Positions 1 to 7,187 of a stretch of DNA of 12,731 nucleotides are shown here, one piece after another. The position numbers and the translations under genes are program-made. Source of the stretch: an uncultured Dorea sp. (lineage in GTDB: Bacteria; Bacillota; Clostridia; Lachnospirales; Lachnospiraceae). Location of the stretch: contig NZ_CAKRAH010000069.1 in NCBI RefSeq assembly GCF_934294775.1, forward strand, positions 1 to 12,731. Direction: 5' to 3'. The notes under the pieces are model-generated. The model had not been told where the DNA came from. It searched no databases and worked only from the letters and a program-made list of their open reading frames with translations. Within the stretch, counting starts at the first letter, position 1; every line of letters starts with the position of its first letter.

Positions 1-45
1 AACACGCTCTAATGCCCCAATCGCATCAAAGTGTTGTCTTTTCAT
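1..45 (-). CDS. Start of an unidentified gene, cut by the window edge
   Basis: An open frame of 15 codons starts with ATG three bases after the histidine kinase stop codon and runs off the left edge. The visible peptide is MKRQHFDAIGALERV, too short to assign to a family. No convincing Shine-Dalgarno site precedes the ATG, because the preceding bases are the AT-rich end of the kinase gene. Expression would have to rely on coupling to the kinase or on a start further along. It could be a third member of the two-component operon or a chance frame. Confidence 0.35.
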   Translation of the reverse strand, partial: MKRQHFDAIGALERV

Positions 46-48
46 TTT

Positions 49-1449
49 TTATATTAATACCGTTATCTTCAACGATTTCTCATCCTTCGTCTCCGCAGTG
101 ATTTTCCCTTTATGTGCCTGCACGATTGCACTGGCGATGGAAAGTCCGATTCCATATCCTCCCGTCTTAGAGTTTCTCGACTCGTCCAGACGGTAGAATC
201 TTTCGAATATATGTGAAATATTTTCTCTAGAAACATATTCTGCCGTATTGTATACACTCAGGCTGATTCCCTTGCCGTATTTTTTCAGTTCTACGGAAAT
301 ATGTCCGCCCGGATTCGAATATTTCAGGGCATTATCTAACAGGATTTCCAGGAGTCGCTGAATATTCTGTTCATTACCATAACAGGTCAGCATCGGTTCG
401 ATCTCACAGTCAAATGTCTTCTCCTGCGTTACAGCCAGTGCCTGGAATGACGACGCCGTCTCTTCCACGATATCTGATATCGGAAAATCTATCATTACGA
501 CATTTTCCTGACTCTCTTCCATTCTGGACAGATAGATCAGGTTATTCGTCAGCTCTTTTAACTTCACTGTCTGCTTTCTGATATCCCTAAGCCATTCATT
601 GTCATCTCCGACTTCCATCTCCAGAACTTCCGCATCTGCATCAATAACCGTCAACGGTGTCTTGATCTCATGTCCTGCATCCGTGATGAAGCGTTTCTGC
701 TTTTCATAGCTTTCAATCACCGGTTTTACAATTCTCTTTGACAGCACAATAACCAATATCAGAACTGCCAGCATACCGCCAAATGAAGCAGCAATACTCG
801 TTATGAGAAATGAATAAAAGGTTCCCAAATTTCTTCCTGTATCCAGGAATATAATCATTTTTTCTCCATTTGTTTCCTCCACCATGTAACGGTATCCTGA
901 ATAAAATCCAGATGTTTTAGATTTTTTGGCAACTGTCTTTGCATATTTCACTGCAGTCTTTTCATTGACCGCTGCAATCTTCCCTGTATCAGCAGACACT
1001 TTTTTATTGTCTGAATCTAATACAACGGTAAAATATCTGGATTCAAATGGAAGTTCCGGTGACATTCTCGGCTCATCGTTTTTATCTGTTCCGTTCATTT
1101 CCGGACTATTATTTCCTGAATCGCCTTTTTCTGAGTCATCCTCGTTATCATCTTCTGGTTTTTCAGGTGGACTCTGTTTCTTTTCATCTATATTGTCCGT
1201 TGATGTGTTATTTTCTAAAACATCTGTTTCTGAATCATTTTCTTCCTCTGCTTTTTTTGCCGGATTATCACCAGGCTGCTGCTCCGGGAATTTGCCGTCA
1301 TTTTCCATCAGTATCTGTAGCGTATTATCTGCTTCCCTGACAACACGTCTGTAATTGACCACATTCATGACTCCAAGAATTACCGCCAGCACCACAAATA
1401 TCGATGCCATCGCAACTGCTATGAACCGTATTCTGAACTTCTTTATCAT
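49..1449 (-). CDS. Membrane sensor histidine kinase
   Basis: A 466-aa sensor kinase, partner of the response regulator whose stop codon it overlaps (ATGA). TM1 spans about residues 8-31. The extracytoplasmic region follows, and its residues 57-132 are an acidic, Asn/Ser/Pro-rich low-complexity stretch; a more ordered segment (about 135-205) leads to TM2 (about 212-237). The cytoplasmic part has the H-box DAGHEIKTPLT with the phospho-acceptor His260, the N-box LLDNALKYS (Asn373), the F-box HIFERFYRLDES and the G2 loop GGYGIGLSIA. The G1 box reads VYNTAEYVS and lacks the usual D-x-G, a variation seen in many Firmicute EnvZ/PhoR-like kinases. Family assignment is secure; the signal is unknown. 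The acidic linker could bind cations, cationic peptides or cell-wall polymers, but that is a guess. Confidence 0.93.
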   Translation of the reverse strand: MIKKFRIRFIAVAMASIFVVLAVILGVMNVVNYRRVVREADNTLQILMENDGKFPEQQPGDNPAKKAEEENDSETDVLENNTSTDNIDEKKQSPPEKPEDDNEDDSEKGDSGNNSPEMNGTDKNDEPRMSPELPFESRYFTVVLDSDNKKVSADTGKIAAVNEKTAVKYAKTVAKKSKTSGFYSGYRYMVEETNGEKMIIFLDTGRNLGTFYSFLITSIAASFGGMLAVLILVIVLSKRIVKPVIESYEKQKRFITDAGHEIKTPLTVIDADAEVLEMEVGDDNEWLRDIRKQTVKLKELTNNLIYLSRMEESQENVVMIDFPISDIVEETASSFQALAVTQEKTFDCEIEPMLTCYGNEQNIQRLLEILLDNALKYSNPGGHISVELKKYGKGISLSVYNTAEYVSRENISHIFERFYRLDESRNSKTGGYGIGLSIASAIVQAHKGKITAETKDEKSLKITVLI

Positions 1450-2120
1450 TGCTTAACCTCCAGAGAATAACCTGTATTTCTGGTTGCTTTGATCTGGATA
1501 TCCGCATGCAATGCCGTAAGCTTCTTTCTAAGATACGATATATAAGCCCAGACTACATTCAATTCTGCATTGCTGTCATATCCCCAGACTCTTTCCATGA
1601 TACGCTCTGTCGGGATCACATTCTTAGGATTACTCATCAGAAGCTCCATCACCTGGAATTCTTTATTCGCCAGATGAAATTCTCCCGATGGCGACGCTAA
1701 TTCTTTGGTCGCCTGATCCAAAGAAATGTTCCCAAATTGAAGTACACTGGTCACTGCTACAGTCTGTGTTCTTGTCATAGCACGGATCCTCGCAAGTAAT
1801 TCCTTGCTTGCAAATGGTTTGGTCAGATAATCATTCGCTCCATTATCAAGTCCTGCAACCTTATCGTCTACTTCAGATTTTGCCGTCAACATGAGGATCG
1901 GAATCTGATTCCCCTGTTCCCTGATTTTCTGAAGTGCCGTCATTCCGTCCATTCTCGGCATCATAATATCCAGAATTAGTCCATCGTATTCTCCCATCTC
2001 CAGATATTCCAATGCTTCTACGCCATCATAAACTGCATCAACTGTATAGCCATTATGTTCCAGAATTGCCGTCAGCGCCTTTGACAAAGACCGTTCATCT
2101 TCCGCCAGTAATAATTTCAT
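1446..2120 (-). CDS. OmpR/PhoB-family response regulator
   Basis: A 224-aa DNA-binding response regulator. The receiver domain (residues 1-118) has the acidic pair Glu7/Asp8, the phospho-acceptor Asp51 in LILDIMMPRMDG, the switch Thr79 and the conserved Lys101 in LTKPF. A winged-helix trans_reg_C domain (about 127-222) follows, with the typical end WAYISYLRKKL...RNTGYSLEV. The ATG is preceded by GGGAG at good spacing. It is first in an operon with the cognate kinase and overlaps it by 4 nt, so the two are translationally coupled. Target genes cannot be read from this window. Confidence 0.95.
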   Translation of the reverse strand: MKLLLAEDERSLSKALTAILEHNGYTVDAVYDGVEALEYLEMGEYDGLILDIMMPRMDGMTALQKIREQGNQIPILMLTAKSEVDDKVAGLDNGANDYLTKPFASKELLARIRAMTRTQTVAVTSVLQFGNISLDQATKELASPSGEFHLANKEFQVMELLMSNPKNVIPTERIMERVWGYDSNAELNVVWAYISYLRKKLTALHADIQIKATRNTGYSLEVKQ

Positions 2121-2246
2121 CTATATCACTCCCTGATTTTTCCATTTTTATTCATTTTTTGATGCATCCCAATTGCTGCACAATTTATACTCGTAACACT
2201 TATATAATTCTAAAGATTGCTCTCACATTCCTTGCATCTTTACATC

Positions 2247-2255
2247 ATTTTATCA
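2247..2255 (-). promoter_or_regulatory. Candidate extended -10 for the two-component operon
   Basis: Read on the minus strand this is TGATAAAAT, an extended -10 element (TGn + TAAAAT), in the 150-nt gap between the upstream terminator and the response regulator. No good -35 hexamer lies 16-18 nt upstream. A second weak option is TATAAA about 75 nt closer to the gene. A promoter is expected here because the upstream transcript terminates, but the exact position is uncertain. Confidence 0.25.
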
Positions 2256-2275
2256 GAAAAACTTTAAACGTAACT

Positions 2276-2323
2276 AAAAAATCACAGACAAAAACCTCAA
2301 TTTCTGAAATTTCTATCTGTGAT
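2276..2323 (-). terminator. Rho-independent terminator after the PucR / fusion-regulator pair
   Basis: About 10 nt past the fusion gene's stop codon the minus-strand RNA can form a stem of AUCACAGA paired with UCUGUGAU, extendable to about 13 bp with two G-U wobbles. The loop can itself fold weakly, and a run of U residues follows (complement of 2276-2280). It separates the regulator pair from the two-component operon. Confidence 0.75.
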
Positions 2324-2333
2324 GCAATTACAA

Positions 2334-4472
2334 CTACTGATTTTTCTCTATCTCCATCATCATCAGGATTCTCTCGCATTCCATTCCGTCTTTCTCATCC
2401 AGCTCTAATAATTCATTAATTCTGGCGATTCTCGGAAGTAATGTATTCCGGTGAATTTTCATCTTCGCCGCAGTCTGTGTGACGTTCTTTTTCATTCTGA
2501 GATACCAGTATAACGTCTCATAAAGCTCTTTCCCTTTTTTTAGGTCTTCTTCTTTGATCCGTTCCAGTTCGTCCAGATATAACGGTTCTTTTCCCAGACT
2601 GTTACTGATGTAAGAAATCGCAAGTTCATGATAATAGTTTTCCACAAGCAGTACATTTTCTCTTGAAGATTTCCCCAGTGCAAGCTTCAGTGCATACTGC
2701 TGAAGTTTTTTATTCTCCTCTTTTTTGTCAAGCTCTGAAAAGCCATTTCCAATCAGAACCTTTCCATCCTCATCTTTCATATAGCACCGGCACTTGTCGG
2801 TCACATACCCCCGCATCTTGCTTCCCTGTACACCTGACATGAATAATTCTTTTCCACCCTGATACTGAATCTTTATATTCTGTAGGTTTTCTTTTTCTTC
2901 TGTCAAACCATCTTTGATCCGAAGCATGTCATTCGGGTTTTCTCCAACAATCCATAGAAAATCAGGGATTTCTTTTTCTTCTGTCCTTCCTGACTGCATC
3001 TTCATATAATAGCTTTTTACTAATATTTCAAGTAACTCTTCTATCTCTTCTTTTCGCATATCTTCCGGAACAATTGCCATGACAGCTCCGCCGCCTTCCG
3101 GGAATCTTTTTTCCATTTTCTGCTCTTTTTTCCCCGATGCAGCACTCTCATTCAGACCAAACCAGGTTTCTGTACTTTCAGTGTCTTTTCTTATTCCTAC
3201 CGGAACAGAGGTGTATTTCCACACTTCTTCTAATATTTCACTGGCTGTGCGCTTCTGTACAATCCCATTTAGTACAATTTTATAGCAGTAATTAATATCC
3301 AGTCTTTTCTCCTGATGCGGCTGTATCATCTCAAGGAATGCCTCAAGTCTTGTTGATATCTGTGCCTGATCTGCCGTCGAATAATCGGTATCAACCGCTA
3401 TATATGGCAAATGTTTCTCTTCCGTCACAAATTTTCTGATATATATAGATTCTGCTCCGGTCGCATGACACCCCGTCAGGATCATCTCAACCACACCATC
3501 CACATGATATTCATCAATGATTTCTCCGATCAGATCAATCCGGTTATCGTTCGGTGTCATAATGGAGCATCCTGTAGAAAGGTATTTTCTTGCGATTGCC
3601 TCATAGATATCATCTGTATCTTCTTCCACTGAATTAGATAATGTTCTTACTCCGCTGCAGTTTTCAATTGCCACAACCACACCACCATTATCTTCAATCG
3701 CCCGGATTACTTTCAGGCTGTCCCCGCCGATTGGACACCCGGTCACCAGGATTCTTGGTCTTTTTTCAAGATGCTTTCCTTCCTGATATTCTTTCAGAAT
3801 CCGCTCTCTTACTTCGTTGATCACCTCGGGAGTCGTCGCAAAATCAAACCGGTATTTGCTTCCCTGCACCATCTTCTGGATATCCTCACCTGATACCGGA
3901 GCAGGATCAAGCTTCATTAATTCACACAGACTTTTTAACGACATGCGGATCTGATTATTCAGATGCACCGCATCCCGTATCCTCTGATCCGTAATCACCA
4001 TATGGAAAAATTCTTCAAAATATTCTTTTGTACGTATGATCTCACTCTTCCAGAAAGCAAGTCCTCTTTCCGACTGGCTGTTTGGAAGCTCCATTACATG
4101 GACCGGTTTGAATTCCGACATCAGCTCATACATTTTCTTTTTCCCGTCACAGGTTGTCTCACCGATTACAAGATCTGCAAAATGAAAAAATGGACACCGG
4201 TCACTGATTGCAAATCCATAACTGGATTTTACCAGCGGGCACATACTTTTCGGAAGATCTCTTTCTGCTGCACTAACCGTTTCATTGGAAAATGAACACA
4301 ATCCTACCGGAATTGCCCCCACTGCTATTGCAAGCTCTGTAGGGAAATATGCACAATACATACCAACAACTGGAATTCCTCTGTCTTTGTATTCTTTTAT
4401 CTCCAGAAATGCTTCCCGTTTCTTTTTTCCAAATTCTTCAAATATTTCTGGTAAGTCCTGAACCAGCTTCAT
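2334..4472 (-). CDS. Double-cubane-cluster (YjiM/HgdB-like) protein fused to a PucR-type regulator
   Basis: A 712-aa fusion. Residues 1-387 match the YjiM/2-hydroxyacyl-CoA dehydratase D family of double-cubane cluster proteins, with signatures VKSSYGFAISDRCP, GETTCDGKKKMYE, TGCPIGG, ENCSG and AVDTDYSTADQAQISTR. The cysteines I recall as conserved in that family are present (C40, C59, C78, C93, C108, C246, C272, C302, C335), so cluster binding is probably retained. Residues 392-712 look like a complete PucR/CdaR-type regulator: 392-425 resemble the N-terminus of the neighbouring PucR protein, and about 648-692 form an HTH_30 motif (NVTQTAAKMKIHRNTL). The usual YjiM length is about 385 aa. AAGGAG lies 8 nt before the ATG, 41 nt after the PucR gene. 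No frameshift or stop lies between the halves. A redox- or ligand-responsive transcription factor is the likely role (inference). No HgdC/YjiL-type ATPase activator is visible nearby. Confidence 0.85.
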   Translation of the reverse strand: MKLVQDLPEIFEEFGKKKREAFLEIKEYKDRGIPVVGMYCAYFPTELAIAVGAIPVGLCSFSNETVSAAERDLPKSMCPLVKSSYGFAISDRCPFFHFADLVIGETTCDGKKKMYELMSEFKPVHVMELPNSQSERGLAFWKSEIIRTKEYFEEFFHMVITDQRIRDAVHLNNQIRMSLKSLCELMKLDPAPVSGEDIQKMVQGSKYRFDFATTPEVINEVRERILKEYQEGKHLEKRPRILVTGCPIGGDSLKVIRAIEDNGGVVVAIENCSGVRTLSNSVEEDTDDIYEAIARKYLSTGCSIMTPNDNRIDLIGEIIDEYHVDGVVEMILTGCHATGAESIYIRKFVTEEKHLPYIAVDTDYSTADQAQISTRLEAFLEMIQPHQEKRLDINYCYKIVLNGIVQKRTASEILEEVWKYTSVPVGIRKDTESTETWFGLNESAASGKKEQKMEKRFPEGGGAVMAIVPEDMRKEEIEELLEILVKSYYMKMQSGRTEEKEIPDFLWIVGENPNDMLRIKDGLTEEKENLQNIKIQYQGGKELFMSGVQGSKMRGYVTDKCRCYMKDEDGKVLIGNGFSELDKKEENKKLQQYALKLALGKSSRENVLLVENYYHELAISYISNSLGKEPLYLDELERIKEEDLKKGKELYETLYWYLRMKKNVTQTAAKMKIHRNTLLPRIARINELLELDEKDGMECERILMMMEIEKNQ

Positions 4473-4513
4473 ACTCTAGTCTCCTTATCAAGCCTTTACT
4501 TTTTGTTATGCTT

Positions 4514-5629
4514 TCATTTTTCCTGTCTTGAAATATCATACATCATCATATATGCCAGCAATTCCCGTGATATTTCATTATCATTAAAATCAACTTCTAT
4601 ACATTCTTTAATCTGTTTCAACCTGTATACTAATGTATTACGATGAATATGCAGATTTTCTGCTGCCATCGTCACATTATTACCATTCAGCAAGTACACT
4701 TTTAATGTATAATAAAGATCGGTCTTATTTTCTTCATCTTCCTGAATTAACTTAAGCACTCTGTAATCACTAAGTCCAGCTTCTTCAAACAGGGGTAATG
4801 TATATGTGTATAATCCTTGTATTGCCCATTCTTTTTCACGTTTCATGACCGGATCATTTTCAATTCCACTGACTAATGCCATCCTTTTTAATAATCTGTA
4901 TTTTGACGCACACCATTTTAAGTCTGAAAATGGTTCACTGATACTGCACGATATCTTTTTTTCTTTTACTTTTTTGTAAATTTCAGAAATCATTTTATTA
5001 TTTAATCCAGATAACAATACAAGAATTTCCTTCTCATCTTCATACACGCAGTACATTTCCGGCAATTTCTCTATCCACACGATTTCTTCAGCCTGAAGCT
5101 TCTCTTTCTGTATAAAAATTTCCATATACTGAGGTTTTAATCTATTCTCCGCCTCAGATATTTCCTGAGAATCTCCGTATAACAGATTCCATGCTATTAC
5201 CGCTTTTTCAAACGACTGATTAATCATACATTCTTTTAATTCTTCTTCAAAATAGCCTTTTACCGCCTGTCCGATCACACCTGCCAATTCTCCAAAAAAT
5301 GCCTGACACTCTTTTTCTTCATATAGAATCGTTACATATCCGCCCAGCCTTCTTGATACTTCTACCGGTTCTGTAATCACATACCTTCCCTTCGAATCAT
5401 ACTTTTCATGAAAGATTCCAAGGCCTGCAATTGTAACATGCTTCTGACGTACCGATTCATTATTATCTGTTTCACAGACATTCGAATATGCCAGGATCTT
5501 TCCAGACCCTGACACAAATATCACCTTCGCATTTGTATATTCATTTATCTTTTCTGCAATTTTCGTTAATGCACGATCTTCCGTTATAGCTTCAAAAATC
5601 AATTTGTAACAGACATCAATTTCATACAT
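4514..5629 (-). CDS. PucR/CdaR-family transcriptional regulator
   Basis: A 371-aa regulator. Residues about 304-366 form the C-terminal HTH_30 domain of PucR/CdaR activators, with NVTMAAENLHIHRNTLVYRL as recognition core. The N-terminal 1-140 look like a GAF/PAS-like sensor region (KVIFVSGSGKILAYSN) and the middle like a divergent CdaR-type linker; no membrane segment is seen. The start is set by GGAGTG about 8 nt before the ATG. It is first in a two-gene operon with the double-cubane fusion and has a strong promoter with a palindrome over the -10. Family members act on purine, sugar-acid or amino-acid catabolism. The adjacent M20-MalY genes are the natural candidate targets, together with its own promoter (inference). 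Confidence 0.85.
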   Translation of the reverse strand: MYEIDVCYKLIFEAITEDRALTKIAEKINEYTNAKVIFVSGSGKILAYSNVCETDNNESVRQKHVTIAGLGIFHEKYDSKGRYVITEPVEVSRRLGGYVTILYEEKECQAFFGELAGVIGQAVKGYFEEELKECMINQSFEKAVIAWNLLYGDSQEISEAENRLKPQYMEIFIQKEKLQAEEIVWIEKLPEMYCVYEDEKEILVLLSGLNNKMISEIYKKVKEKKISCSISEPFSDLKWCASKYRLLKRMALVSGIENDPVMKREKEWAIQGLYTYTLPLFEEAGLSDYRVLKLIQEDEENKTDLYYTLKVYLLNGNNVTMAAENLHIHRNTLVYRLKQIKECIEVDFNDNEISRELLAYMMMYDISRQEK

Positions 5630-5648
5630 ATTTCTTCACTCCATACAG

Positions 5649-5735
5649 AGAACCTGCCACCTGCAGGACCTGCCACTGGCAGCTCCTTACGGATGCGTTG
5701 GCAACTGGCAGCTTCTCTTGCATACTAAGGTATAC
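5649..5735 (-). repeat. Modular palindromic repeat, copy A, in the PucR leader
   Basis: About 87 bp containing the palindrome CTGCCACTGGCAG, the string GGCAGCTCCTTACG, a second half-palindrome (CAACTGGCAG) and a GCATACTAAGGTATAC unit. The same parts recur at 8474-8600. The repeat begins almost where transcription of the PucR gene should start and ends about 20 nt before its start codon, so it forms most of the 5' leader and can fold into GC-rich hairpins in otherwise AT-rich DNA. Confidence 0.75.
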
Positions 5736-5739
5736 AGCT

Positions 5740-5768
5740 ATTTTCTCGTAGAAAATCCTTTCTGTCAA
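5740..5768 (-). promoter_or_regulatory. Promoter of the PucR operon with overlapping operator-like palindrome
   Basis: On the minus strand there is a perfect -35 TTGACA (5763-5768), a 17-nt spacer and GAAAAT as -10 (5740-5745). A perfect inverted repeat, ATTTTCT-CGT-AGAAAAT (5740-5756), covers the -10 and most of the spacer and is a good candidate operator, for autoregulation or for another factor. Transcription would begin near 5733, at the edge of repeat copy A. Confidence 0.65.
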
Positions 5769-5889
5769 ATAGAAATAACCCGCATGTATTTTTGTCTTAT
5801 TGATAATATCTATAACTATCTTCTCATTAAACACTGTTATCTGGATTACTTAACCCTGCAAGCATAAACACAACCTGCATTTTTAACGC

Positions 5890-7050
5890 TTACTTTAAAT
5901 TATTTATTAACGCTTCCACGCCAGTTTTTACATTTTCCATGGATGTTGCAAGATTCATTCTTATAAATGTTCCGAATCTCTCTCCACCAAACCAGTCGCC
6001 ATAGTCTACTGCCAGATGACACTTTTTCTGAATCACTTCTTTTATATCGTCTGCACTTACATATGCTTTCAGATTGATCCAGCACAGGTAGGTACCTTCA
6101 AGAGGAGTTACGATAGCTTCCGGCATTTTTTCAGCAAGCTCTGCTTTTAAATACCGATAGTTTTCATCAATCTGCTTTAATACCTGATCCAGCCATTCTT
6201 TTCCACCAGCATAAGCAGCCTGTGCAGCAACATATCCAAATGTATTGCCGCCTTGGATTCTGTTGCCTTTTGTATAGGCATCCCATTTTTTCCGAAGCTT
6301 TTTATCCGGTATAATCACCATCGAATTCTGTGCACCTGCAATGTTAAATGTCTTAGACGCTGCGGCAATTGATACCATCATATCATCATAATCTCCGATT
6401 GATAAAGACGGGATATGCTTGTTTTCGCCAAATACAAGATCCTGATGAATCTCATCTGATACGACAAAAACATGATGTTTTTTACATATCTCAAATAATC
6501 GCTTTAACTCCTCTTTTTTCCACACTCTTCCGGCAGGATTATGCGGTGAGCATAAGATAAATAATTTTACGTTATGTTCTATAATCTTTTTTTCAAAATC
6601 TTCAAAATCAATCGTATATATCCCATTTTCATTCTTAAGATCTGAGCAGATCAATGTTCTGTGATTATTCTTTACTGCATCCAAAAACGGATAATATACA
6701 GGTGTATTTACAATTACTGCATCATTTTCTTCTGTCAGCATCTGTACTAACCAGTGAAATCCCGCAACGACTCCCGGTGAAAAGCGGATCCATTCCTTTT
6801 TCACTTCATAGCCATGACGCTCTTTTTCCCAGTTGATAAATGTTTCATAATACGCATCCGGAATCTTATAATATCCATAAACTCCGGATTCCACATACTC
6901 TTTCAATGCATCCACTACACATTCCGGGACTCTGAAATCCATATCCGCAACCCACATCGCATGGAGCCCTTCTTCTCCGAACATTTTTTCCTGACCATCC
7001 CATTTATTACAATTTGTATTTCTTCTGTCTACATAAATTAATTCTTCCAT
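5890..7050 (-). CDS. MalY/PatB-type PLP-dependent C-S beta-lyase or aminotransferase
   Basis: A 386-aa fold-type I PLP enzyme of the MalY/PatB branch of class I/II aminotransferases. Visible features are the N-terminal WVADMDF motif, the substrate-loop VYYPF, CSPHNPAGRVW (Asn171), SDEIHQDLVF (Asp199, pyridine-nitrogen contact), the Schiff-base lysine Lys233 in AAASKTFNIAG, and Arg364 in TFIRMNLATS for the substrate carboxylate. Family enzymes cleave cystathionine, cystine or S-substituted cysteines to a thiol, pyruvate and ammonia. GAGGTG lies just upstream of the ATG. It follows the M20D hydrolase in the same direction with 137 nt between, so co-transcription is likely. No terminator is seen before the PucR promoter. 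The exact substrate is not readable from sequence. Confidence 0.88.
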   Translation of the reverse strand: MEELIYVDRRNTNCNKWDGQEKMFGEEGLHAMWVADMDFRVPECVVDALKEYVESGVYGYYKIPDAYYETFINWEKERHGYEVKKEWIRFSPGVVAGFHWLVQMLTEENDAVIVNTPVYYPFLDAVKNNHRTLICSDLKNENGIYTIDFEDFEKKIIEHNVKLFILCSPHNPAGRVWKKEELKRLFEICKKHHVFVVSDEIHQDLVFGENKHIPSLSIGDYDDMMVSIAAASKTFNIAGAQNSMVIIPDKKLRKKWDAYTKGNRIQGGNTFGYVAAQAAYAGGKEWLDQVLKQIDENYRYLKAELAEKMPEAIVTPLEGTYLCWINLKAYVSADDIKEVIQKKCHLAVDYGDWFGGERFGTFIRMNLATSMENVKTGVEALINNLK

Positions 7051-7069
7051 TGTATCACCTCTCGTATTT

Positions 7070-7171
7070 TTACATGTTTCTTTTCCTGTCTGTATTTACC
7101 TGTTTTTCAGACATTCCAGACCGTACCGGCATTCTTACTGCCAAGTGAGTGGCATATAGCGCATAATTCAT
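7070..7171 (-). CDS. Possible 33-aa small protein between the M20 and MalY genes
   Basis: A short open frame beginning MNYALYATHLAVRMPVRSGM, preceded by GAGGAGG about 11 nt upstream of the ATG; that site overlaps the end of the M20 gene. It ends 19 nt before the MalY start codon. It is basic, with no membrane segment, and I do not recognise it. It includes TGCCACTCACTTGGCA, which resembles a decayed repeat palindrome, so it may be a chance frame in repeat-derived DNA. The well-placed ribosome binding site is the main argument for it. Confidence 0.25.
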   Translation of the reverse strand: MNYALYATHLAVRMPVRSGMSEKQVNTDRKRNM

Positions 7172-7187
7172 TTTTCTTTCAGCCTCC

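Noticed and set aside
926..1354. A 142-codon Ser/Phe-rich plus-strand frame
   Set aside because: It is the antisense of the acidic low-complexity part of the histidine kinase; the Ser/Phe richness is a by-product of Asp/Glu/Lys codons read backwards.
5622..5834. A 70-codon frame on the minus strand overlapping the PucR start
   Set aside because: It begins upstream of the TTGACA promoter of the PucR operon, its second half is repeat copy A, and it lacks a convincing ribosome site. The PucR ATG at 5629 has its own GGAGTG.
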